From positions 1-5,866 of the forward strand of contig JAICXS010000138.1 in assembly GCA_025934615.1 (NCBI GenBank): 5,866 nucleotides of DNA, written 5' to 3'. The position numbers and the translations under genes are program-made. Every line of letters begins with the position of its first letter. Positions within the stretch are counted from its first letter, which is position 1. Below, one piece after another: positions 1-4,660 of the stretch. The notes beneath the pieces were generated by a model. The model had not been told where the DNA came from and ran no database searches. It worked only from the letters and a program-made list of their open reading frames with translations. Source of the stretch: Nitrospiraceae bacterium (GTDB lineage Bacteria; Nitrospirota; Nitrospiria; Nitrospirales; Nitrospiraceae).

Positions 1-47
1 GCAAGCATAGTGTGCAGCCACCTCCTGGCGGCGCGTGACGAATCCCT

Positions 48-347
48 TTAGTACTCCGAGGCTACGGCAAAGAGGGCCGGCGTCGTTTCCACTTCTAACT
101 CATTCAACCTTGCCTGCATCCATCGCACATTACGTTCGTACGCTTGCGAGTAATTCGAGTTTTCCCATTCCACCACATTAATAAAGTTAAAGCGGGCGCC
201 CGGCTGAAGGCTGCGGTGTAATCTGCCTTTGATGAATCCTGGTCTGCCGATTATCGTTTCCTTTAATTCATGCCACCATACTAAAAACTCCTCTTCCTTT
301 CCTTGTGGCACCGAGTACACATTAATCGCGACCACTGGTATGTTCAT
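48..347 (-). CDS. ABM (antibiotic biosynthesis monooxygenase)-fold small protein
   Basis: This encodes a 99-residue protein of the dimeric alpha/beta-barrel ABM superfamily (ferredoxin-like fold). Members include quinol and haem-degrading monooxygenases and many proteins of unknown substrate. What is seen: a first strand (VVAINVYSVPQGKEEEF, residues 5-21), an amphipathic helix (about 17-34), the PGFIKGRLHRSL turn and strand (36-47), and NFINVVEWENSNYSQAY (54-70), which matches the usual 'strand, W, x-s, helix' order. The length is typical for the family and there is no signal peptide, so it is probably cytoplasmic. An AAGGGGG Shine-Dalgarno sequence 8 bases before the ATG supports this start. 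The gene stands alone, with no visible operon partner in the window. The substrate cannot be told, and catalysis is not certain because many family members have no shown activity. Confidence 0.85.
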   Translation of the reverse strand: MNIPVVAINVYSVPQGKEEEFLVWWHELKETIIGRPGFIKGRLHRSLQPGARFNFINVVEWENSNYSQAYERNVRWMQARLNELEVETTPALFAVASEY

Positions 348-355
348 CGTATGTA

Positions 356-362
356 CCCCCTT
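356..362 (-). promoter_or_regulatory. Ribosome binding site of the ABM-fold gene
   Basis: On the minus strand this reads AAGGGGG, 8 bases before the ATG at 347. It fits a Shine-Dalgarno site and fixes the start of the ABM-fold gene. Confidence 0.6.
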
Positions 363-568
363 GCGTTTCGTTCCGACTGGCGTGGACGAAAGACCACTTC
401 AGGCCTCACCGACAGCTTGAAGTGCGCTAGCCGACTAGAAGGACCGAGCATTTCCATCCGCTAACGGAGACACGCACGTGTTGCCCCGGTTGATTCCCAC
501 TCTACTGTCCCTGATGATTCACCATTTCATCGAGCACCATGCTGCCAGAACGAGACACGGGGGGTGAA
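363..568. other. Gene-free stretch upstream of the ABM-fold gene
   Basis: I see no convincing coding frame, RNA gene or repeat here. The frames on both strands are short and recall no known protein. It presumably holds the promoter of the minus-strand ABM-fold gene, but I could not pick out a clear -35/-10 pair. Confidence 0.4.
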
Positions 569-652
569 ATGCCGGTCCCAGGGATCTTCTGGCATCAATG
601 GTCCACCTTATCCATCCAGGCGAAAACGTTCGACGGTTTGCCCACCGCTCTT

Positions 653-688
653 TCTGAAGGTATCTGAAAGATATCTGAAGTGATATCA
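653..688. repeat. Three TCTGAA direct repeats with two GATATC palindromes
   Basis: TCTGAA occurs at 653-658, 663-668 and 674-679, that is with periods of 10 and 11 bases, close to one DNA helix turn. Two 8-base palindromes lie in the same stretch: AGATATCT (669-676) and TGATATCA (681-688), with centres 12 bases apart. Helically phased direct repeats are typical of operators for OmpR/PhoB-type or similar regulators, so an operator is possible. A small slippage-made tandem repeat is equally possible. No adjacent intact gene shows what it would control. Confidence 0.35.
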
Positions 689-747
689 GCAATCAGGCAA
701 GTTGTGACGGAGCAGGCATCCTCTCATGCAAGCCACGCGATAACACG

Positions 748-861
748 GCTCTCAACCGTTGCAGCCGTGGCACCGCAACGATCTTGCTGTCATTTCTATG
801 GCTCTCCGTGGCATCTGTTTATGCCGACAATGCGGATCGCCGATTCGATTAGCCATGTCAT
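748..861 (+). pseudogene. Sec signal-peptide-like remnant
   Basis: In this frame the translation has a basic stretch (NRCSRGT), a hydrophobic core (ATILLSFLWLSVASVYA) and then DNADRRFD before a TAG at 859-861. The order of positive n-region, hydrophobic h-region and a VYA|DN cleavage-like site is that of a Sec signal peptide. There is no in-frame ATG. The nearest ATG (726) is in another frame and meets TAA after five codons, so an intact gene is excluded. Read as the start of a decayed gene for an exported protein. Chance hydrophobicity is the main alternative. Confidence 0.3.
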
Positions 862-882
862 AATGAGAAAGCGAGATTACCG

Positions 883-1017
883 ATGAAATACTGTCGCAAT
901 CTCGGCATGATTCTAGTCCTGCCCTTGTTGCTGCTCTCCGGGATGCCGAGGGACCGAACGACTTCCGCTCGGCACGGAGCTCGCTATGGGTGCCGTCACG
1001 GAGATGGATTAGGTTAG
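883..1017 (+). pseudogene. Lipoprotein gene start with a one-base frameshift in the lipobox
   Basis: The ATG at 883 opens a frame beginning MKYCRNLGMILVLPLLLLSG, a typical lipoprotein signal peptide, but then reads into MPRD and a low-complexity tail that stops at TAG 1015-1017. If one G of the GGG at 940-942 is removed, the reading becomes LLLLSGC followed by RGTERLPLGTELAMGAVTEMD. That is a perfect lipobox (L-S-G-C) with an acylatable Cys and a plausible mature start. This corrected frame meets TAG at 1010-1012. A further frame from 1018 to 1209 (starting RLFQFEECEYSGQN) has protein-like composition and may be a downstream piece of the same gene. I do not recognise the family. The gene is read as inactivated by at least one insertion and a nearby stop or deletion. 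Sequencing error could explain the frameshift but not both stops. Confidence 0.45.
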
Positions 1018-1174
1018 AGGCTCTTCCAGTTTGAAGAGTGCGAATACAGCGGACAGAATCGTCTGAAGATGTCGGAATGGGAAGTCGACTATATCTTATG
1101 GAATAGGTCACCGGACAAATCAAAAGCAGCCGCTCTTGAAGAAGATCTCGGGTCGGAGCGAAACTCCAACGCTG

Positions 1175-1336
1175 ATGGATTCGACTCGAAAAGTGATTCT
1201 CGTCGGTGATGAACAGAAAATCATTCGCTGTGTGGGGAAATACTACAGAACGAGAAGTGCCTGGAAAACGAACCAAATAGGAACGAGCGACGGTCGCGGA
1301 GGTATGGATGATACGGATGAAGCGCGTCTACAGTGA
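1175..1336 (+). pseudogene. N-terminal remnant of a response-regulator receiver domain
   Basis: From the ATG at 1175 the frame reads MDSTRKVILVGDEQKIIRCVGKYY. This closely follows the start of a receiver domain (K-x-I-L-V-V-D-D-E-x-x-I-x-x-x-x-x-x-x-L): first beta strand, acidic pocket, then helix alpha-1. After residue 24 the similarity is lost (RTRSAWKTNQIG and onward), and the frame ends at 1336 after only 53 codons, whereas a receiver domain needs about 120. The acidic pair is damaged: GDE stands where DDE is expected, and one residue seems to be missing. The phospho-accepting Asp of strand 3 and the Lys of strand 5 are absent. So this can only be a decayed fragment. Its end overlaps the start of the DUF488-family gene by 29 bases. 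Chance resemblance over about 20 residues is possible but unlikely. Confidence 0.5.
1298..1303 (+). promoter_or_regulatory. Ribosome binding site of the DUF488-family gene
   Basis: GGAGGT lies 4 bases before the ATG at 1308 and 13 bases before the next in-frame ATG at 1317. The spacing favours the first ATG, although it is on the short side. An out-of-frame ATG at 1304 gives only a short frame. Confidence 0.6.
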
Positions 1337-1685
1337 ACCGAACAAGCAAGACGGTGTGCGAATCTTAGTCGATCGAGTATGGCCGCGCGGGTTCAGCAAA
1401 GAACGGGCGCGAATTGACGAATGGAGAAAAGAGCTGGCGCCCAGCACGGCGCTGCGGAAATGGTTTGCCCACGATCCTGCCAAGTGGGCAGGCTTTCAAA
1501 CACGTTACCGAAAGGAGTTGGCCGAATCCGGCGGCATCGAGAGGCTCAAGGAATTGGCGAACCGGGCACGCCACGAAGCTATCACGCTGATTTACAGTGC
1601 CGCCGATGAGCAGCACAACCAGGCACTAGTGCTCAAAGAAGTTGTAGAAGAACTGGCTTCAGGGCGTCGGAAAGGCGATGAGTGA
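1308..1685 (+). CDS. DUF488 / YeaO-family protein
   Basis: This encodes a 125-residue protein of the DUF488 family, whose best-known member is Escherichia coli YeaO. The family's biochemical role is not established. What is seen: IRMKRVYSEP at the start, then the hallmark DGVRILVDRVWPRG (15-28), WRKELAPSTALRKWF (39-53), HDPAKWAGFQTRYRKEL (55-71) and the C-terminal ITLIYSAADEQHNQALVLKE (92-111). All family blocks are present in the expected order and the length is normal, so the gene looks intact. No signal peptide or membrane segment is visible, so it is expected in the cytoplasm. It is the only intact gene in a stretch of apparent gene remnants, between a receiver-domain fragment (29-base overlap) and a glyceraldehyde-3-phosphate dehydrogenase fragment that begins 10 bases after its stop. 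Confidence 0.92.
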   Translation: MIRMKRVYSEPNKQDGVRILVDRVWPRGFSKERARIDEWRKELAPSTALRKWFAHDPAKWAGFQTRYRKELAESGGIERLKELANRARHEAITLIYSAADEQHNQALVLKEVVEELASGRRKGDE

Positions 1686-1694
1686 GACGACCAC

Positions 1695-1874
1695 GTGACA
1701 GCGATTGCGATTAATGGACTGGGGCGAATCGGCAGAGCGGCCTTCAAAATTACTCCGGACACTCCAGCGTTTGGAAACCACGAGTGGTCAAAGACCGCAA
1801 CGAGCCGACGAAAAGATCTTCGCTGTTCCTGACGGCTTGCGGTCGATGAAAAGACGTTTTCTGAATTATGACGA
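1695..1874 (+). pseudogene. 5' remnant of a glyceraldehyde-3-phosphate dehydrogenase gene
   Basis: From the GTG at 1695 the frame reads VTAIAINGLGRIGRAAFKIT followed by PDTPAFG. INGLGRIGRAA is the Rossmann-fold NAD-binding signature at the N-terminus of glyceraldehyde-3-phosphate dehydrogenase, and the following segment is the usual helix and turn. After about 27 codons the similarity ends and the frame stops at TGA 1830-1832. Just downstream, in the same frame, RLAVDEKTFSEL (1833-1868) resembles the family's 'L-x-V-D-G-K' strand region, which suggests internal deletion and stop codons within one original gene. The catalytic Cys region and the rest of the roughly 330-residue enzyme are missing, so no activity is possible. 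The start lies 10 bases after the DUF488-family stop, which suggests that the two were once in one operon. Confidence is high for the first 20 residues and low for the second block. Confidence 0.7.
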
Positions 1875-1900
1875 TGGACGGGAGCCGGTATGATCGATCG

Positions 1901-1915
1901 CCGCCCTATTGGCGG
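1901..1915 (+). repeat. Small GC-rich hairpin (CCGCC / GGCGG)
   Basis: CCGCC (1901-1905) and GGCGG (1911-1915) form a five-pair stem with a CTATT loop. No T-run follows on either strand, so it is not a standard Rho-independent terminator. It lies just after the dehydrogenase remnant. It may be chance. Confidence 0.25.
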
Positions 1916-1925
1916 AAGAACAGTG

Positions 1926-2051
1926 ATGAGTTGTAAAGATGGACATGGAGCGAATGCGCTCAGTGGAGACAGTGCGGCGGACGGGTGCACCTCGTACTCA
2001 CTCTTAGGCCTCATTAAATATAGAGACGTTAAGGGCATGTGCATGGCTTGA
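1926..2051 (+). other. Unrecognised 41-codon open frame
   Basis: The frame from ATG 1926 (MSCKDGHGANALSGDS...) ends at TGA 2049-2051. It is in the same frame as the dehydrogenase remnant upstream, but I see no similarity to that family. There is no clear Shine-Dalgarno sequence. It is recorded because its composition is less random than its surroundings. It is probably not a gene. Confidence 0.12.
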
Positions 2052-2213
2052 TATCCTGTGTCTCTGTTCGAGACCGCCTTATGGTTGTACAGGTTCAGCA
2101 GAGAAAGCTACGTTCCTAAAGTGGCAAAGAACTGAGGTCCAGTAAGGAAGATTGAAGAAACAAATAGCTAGGCACGTTCAGTGTGTGACTGGAATGCTTA
2201 GTGGGTTGCGAGT

Positions 2214-2236
2214 TACGTCCAGAGACGTACTGGACG
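2214..2236. repeat. Two mutually exclusive hairpins
   Basis: TACGTC (2214-2219) pairs with GACGTA (2224-2229) around a CAGA loop. The overlapping CGTCCAG (2216-2222) pairs with CTGGACG (2230-2236) around a 7-base loop. Both are perfect, but they share bases and cannot form together in one RNA. As DNA this is a compact set of overlapping dyads. Confidence 0.4.
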
Positions 2237-2383
2237 ACAGCATAGCGCCGCGAAAAACAAGCAAAAGACTTTCGAAGCGCTGCTCGTGGGAAAATCGTCT
2301 GGTCGTACGAGTCGTGGTATGTGACGGCCATCCGTGTAGTGTTACGATTCGCGTGATCGTATTCATACACCATTTAAAAAGTT

Positions 2384-2409
2384 TCCCCGGGGACAGCGAT
2401 GGTTTAAAC
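2384..2409. repeat. Adjacent TCCCCGGGGA and GTTTAAAC palindromes
   Basis: A perfect 10-base palindrome (2384-2393) and a perfect 8-base palindrome (2402-2409) have centres about 17 bases apart. No gene is nearby on the right until 2679. They may be protein-binding sites or chance. Confidence 0.3.
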
Positions 2410-2663
2410 GTGCGTGCGTGTGGCACAGCATCTGCTTACACTCGGCCTCGACTAATCCCGTCTAATCGCGCGCATCTTCCATGCTCGCGGCGACAGAAGA
2501 ACTGTTTTCATCCGTCGTCGGGAACGACAGAACACAAAGTGATCGTCTGACTATGTGATGACCGATAGGTCGAAGGCGTATGAAATAGTCTGGCGGTCAC
2601 AGCGCCCTGCAGCCTTGCATCTTGATAAGCCGATGTAGCGCGGGAAAATTGGCCGGCAAAGTT

Positions 2664-2676
2664 AATGTGTAACATT
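2664..2676 (+). promoter_or_regulatory. Inverted repeat AATGT-GTA-ACATT directly before the regulator start
   Basis: A perfect 5-base inverted repeat with a 3-base spacer ends 2 bases before the ATG at 2679, exactly where a Shine-Dalgarno site would be expected and none is seen. It could be an operator used for autoregulation or a translation-controlling hairpin. The evidence is only the symmetry and the position. Confidence 0.3.
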
Positions 2677-2678
2677 CG

Positions 2679-3419
2679 ATGAAAAATCCGAAGGAGACTC
2701 GTAAGCGTCATCATCTTCGCGAGCGTATCAAAGAATTGACGACCTTACACAAGGTCATCCGTGTGATGCGGGACAGTACCAAGTCTTCTTCCGAGGTGCT
2801 ACAAGACATCGTCGATTTGGTGCCGCCGGCTTGGCAATATCCGGAGATTACTGCGTGTCGCATTCTATTCGGCGAAAAAGAATACGTAACACCAAGTTTC
2901 CGGTCAACCGCATGGATGCAGAGCGCTCCGATACACACAACTGCTGGCGAAACCGGAACGATTGAAGTCGTGTATCTTGAGGAGAAATATCCGGAGGCCG
3001 AGGGGCCATTCCTTGCCGAGGAACGTGATCTGATCAATTCGTTTGCGAATAGTGTGTCGTCCTATTTAGATCGTAAGCAGGCTGAAATAGTGCTTAAGCA
3101 AACTCACGAGAGACTACACACGTTGTGGCAAGGGGCCATGCTCGTGCAGGAGCAAGGTTCTAAGCCGCTCGTTGGGAAACATTTACACCAGGGCGGAAAG
3201 AAATCAACTTCAGTTCAAGCATTAACGCCTCGACAATGTGAAGTGTTGCAATTAATTGCCGAAGGGCACTCGACGAAAGATACGGCACAGCGACTCTCAG
3301 TCAGCGTCAAAACCATCGAGACGCATCGCATGGACATCATGAAGCGTCTAGGAATTCATGATGTCGCCGGTCTGGTGCGATATGCGATTAGGATCGAACT
3401 GATCACGGCGGATTCGTAA
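2679..3419 (+). CDS. GAF-like sensor / LuxR-type DNA-binding regulator without receiver domain
   Basis: This is a 246-residue transcriptional regulator. Residues 12-135 resemble a GAF-like input module usually found in sensor kinases: helix RERIKELTTLHKVIRVMRDS, then VPPAWQYPEITACRILFGEK (48-67), TAGETGTIEVVYLEE (88-102), GPFLAEERDLINSFANSV (109-126), and a linking helix to about 148. A poorly conserved linker (150-180) leads to a full LuxR/GerE helix-turn-helix: LTPRQCEVLQLIAEG (182-196), then KDTAQRLSVSVKTIETHRMD (200-219) with the recognition helix, and KRLGIHDVAGLVRYAI (222-237). No receiver domain or phospho-Asp site is present, so the input is probably a small ligand or a partner bound by the GAF-like part (inferred). 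An in-frame TAA at 2670 makes ATG 2679 the first possible ATG. No Shine-Dalgarno sequence is seen. Expected in the cytoplasm. A histidine kinase gene follows 170 bases downstream on the same strand. Confidence 0.88.
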   Translation: MKNPKETRKRHHLRERIKELTTLHKVIRVMRDSTKSSSEVLQDIVDLVPPAWQYPEITACRILFGEKEYVTPSFRSTAWMQSAPIHTTAGETGTIEVVYLEEKYPEAEGPFLAEERDLINSFANSVSSYLDRKQAEIVLKQTHERLHTLWQGAMLVQEQGSKPLVGKHLHQGGKKSTSVQALTPRQCEVLQLIAEGHSTKDTAQRLSVSVKTIETHRMDIMKRLGIHDVAGLVRYAIRIELITADS

Positions 3420-3444
3420 CCGTTGTCTCCACCCACCTATTCTT

Positions 3445-3593
3445 CAGGATCATGTCTTTGAGGCCTTCCCTCCAGAGTTCGTGGCCGGCGTTCTCAGGGT
3501 TCTCCCGATAGTGCCCTCATGCTGTATTGGGGCATACTGCATCAACTCAATATCAACGGCGCATTGAAACTCGTTAAGGAGGTGATGTCTTGA
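3445..3593 (+). pseudogene. Frameshifted short coding remnant before the kinase gene
   Basis: Frame 1 from 3445 reads QDHVFEAFPPEFVAGVLRVL and is protein-like up to about 3504. From about 3505 a different frame takes over with the protein-like PDSALMLYWGILHQLN... and ends in KLVKEVMS at TGA 3591-3593. Joined by one frameshift, they give about 50 residues with alternating hydrophobic and charged positions. The first frame has no start codon and the second has only the ATG at 3519 (24 residues, no Shine-Dalgarno sequence). The stop overlaps the kinase TTG start (TTGA), so a translated version could couple to the kinase. I do not recognise the protein. It may be the decayed tail of a gene that once preceded the kinase. 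Confidence 0.3.
3576..3585 (+). promoter_or_regulatory. Near-perfect Shine-Dalgarno that sets the kinase TTG start
   Basis: AAGGAGGTGA is fully complementary to the 3' end of 16S rRNA. The TTG at 3590 lies 7 bases after the GGAGG core. The only nearby ATG (3585) is read as ATG TCT TGA, a dead end. This strongly supports TTG as the start codon of the kinase. Confidence 0.8.
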
Positions 3594-4660
3594 AAAGGCT
3601 ATGGCACGACCTGTGGAACAGAAGTCAAAAAGCGGAGGTGGAAGGCCAGAGCCTCAAGGGGCGTTTAGGACGGACGGAGGACCAAGTCACGCTCTCCGTG
3701 GCCGAAATAGTCGCTCGTCACTATCGGCAGGGCTCGGTGTGCAAGAGTGAGACATCGTCTTCGGCATTACACGCCTCTGTGGACTGCCGAGGCTGGCGGA
3801 TGACGGTGTTTCCTCTTCTGATCAAGAACGGACACGTGCGTGCCGTGAATTGCCTTTTTCACGAAGTCAGCGATCAGAAGAGCTCAGAAGATGAGATCCC
3901 TCCAATATTGGGTGAGGCGGAGGTGTTGGAACGGTCGTTAAGTCAAGAGCAGGCTCGTCTATTACATGCCGCTAAGCTTGCCTCAATCGCGGAACTTGCC
4001 ACTGGTGTGGCTCACGAATTGAATAACCCGCTCAATAATATCGGGCTCTTCGCTGGGAATCTCATTGAAGGTCTAGAAGCCGGCTCATCGACCGCCCCGG
4101 ACCTTATCCCTGCACTCCGGAGCATTATGGAACAGGTCCAGAAGGGAGCACAGATCGTAAACGCCTTGCGAAGCTTTGCAGGACAATCTTTGTCGCCTCG
4201 GACGTCAGTGAATCTCAATAACGTGGTTGAATCGAGTGTGGTCGTGCTCAAACAGCAACTTGCGGCCCACAACATCGCTCTGCGAATGCAGTTAAGCGAG
4301 GATGATCTCATCGTGCAGGGCGATCCCATTCAATTACAGCAGGTAATGGCCAATTTGCTGACCAACGCGAGAGACGCGGTTGTTTCCACCGCCACGAAGG
4401 TGATTACTATTATGACGTCAAGGCACTTGGAGCATGCGCACGTAGCTATCCAAGACACTGGCATCGGCATCCCATTCGACGTACGCGAGAGGATATTTGA
4501 TCCATTTTTCACCACCAAAGATGTCAACAAGGGAATTGGACTCGGGCTTCCAGTGAGTTATGGCATCATCAAGAAGCACAATGGCCGTATCTGGTGTGAG
4601 AGTATGCCAGAGGAAGGAAGCATCTTTTCTCTTGAATTGCCTCTTACGACGCGGGATTGA
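3590..4660 (+). CDS. Cytoplasmic NtrB-like sensor histidine kinase
   Basis: This is a 356-residue histidine kinase with no signal peptide or membrane segment. Order of parts: a charged N-terminus (1-30); a degenerate PAS-like segment (about 33-98), of which only the GWRMTVFPLLIKNGHVRAV end (68-86) is recognisable; a short coiled linker (108-128); the dimerisation/phosphoacceptor domain with H-box ASIAELATGVAHELNNPLNN (131-150, phospho-acceptor His142); then the ATPase domain with the N-box QQVMANLLTNARDAV (250-264, Asn259), the G1 box DTGIGI (289-294), the F-box IFDPFFTTK (302-310) and the G2 box GIGLGLPVSYGI (315-326). All catalytic motifs are intact, so it should autophosphorylate. The start is a TTG behind AAGGAGGTGA. 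No response regulator lies beside it: the upstream neighbour lacks a receiver, and 4661-4826 holds no gene. The partner is therefore elsewhere. The substrate and signal are unknown. Confidence 0.93.
   Translation: MKRLWHDLWNRSQKAEVEGQSLKGRLGRTEDQVTLSVAEIVARHYRQGSVCKSETSSSALHASVDCRGWRMTVFPLLIKNGHVRAVNCLFHEVSDQKSSEDEIPPILGEAEVLERSLSQEQARLLHAAKLASIAELATGVAHELNNPLNNIGLFAGNLIEGLEAGSSTAPDLIPALRSIMEQVQKGAQIVNALRSFAGQSLSPRTSVNLNNVVESSVVVLKQQLAAHNIALRMQLSEDDLIVQGDPIQLQQVMANLLTNARDAVVSTATKVITIMTSRHLEHAHVAIQDTGIGIPFDVRERIFDPFFTTKDVNKGIGLGLPVSYGIIKKHNGRIWCESMPEEGSIFSLELPLTTRD

Larger units (their letters stand above)
569..886 (+). pseudogene. Possible small gene or remnant interrupted by one TGA
   Basis: An ATG at 569 preceded by GGGGGGTGAA opens a 32-codon frame (it starts MPVPGIFWHQW) that stops at TGA 665-667. 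The same frame then stays open to the TGA at 884-886, so about 105 codons are broken by a single stop. The part just after the stop (KISEVISAIRQVVTEQ) looks helical and soluble, but the last 40 codons are rich in Cys, His and Arg and look non-coding. The stop lies inside a set of short TCTGAA repeats (653-679), which could have arisen by slippage. I do not recognise the protein. It could be a real 32-residue peptide, a decayed gene, or chance. Confidence 0.2.
2052..2678. other. Gene-poor stretch upstream of the GAF-LuxR regulator
   Basis: No frame here recalls a known protein. The longest, a TTG-started frame at 2152-2550 on the plus strand (132 codons), is rich in Cys, Arg, Ser and His and is overlapped by open frames of 82 and 85 codons on the minus strand. 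That pattern is more typical of non-coding or decayed sequence. The stretch holds several symmetrical elements: nested inverted repeats at 2214-2236, a TCCCCGGGGA palindrome, GTTTAAAC, and an inverted repeat at 2664-2676 just before the regulator gene. It presumably contains that gene's promoter. A TTGATA at about 2620 followed 17 bases later by AAAATT is the best, though weak, candidate. Confidence 0.4.

Noticed and set aside
1..47. GC-rich start of the window as a terminator or gene end
   Set aside because: No stable hairpin with a T-run and no recognisable coding frame could be supported in 47 bases.
752..1276. 174-codon open frame on the minus strand
   Set aside because: It is rich in Ser, Arg and Cys, resembles nothing known, and runs antisense to the lipoprotein and receiver-domain remnants. 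It looks like a shadow frame.
1592..2044. 150-codon minus-strand frame
   Set aside because: It overlaps the dehydrogenase remnant and the end of the DUF488-family gene antisense; its composition (Ser-rich, many Pro and His) fits a shadow frame.
2711..3037. 108-codon minus-strand frame
   Set aside because: It lies wholly inside the GAF-LuxR gene and mirrors its codons.
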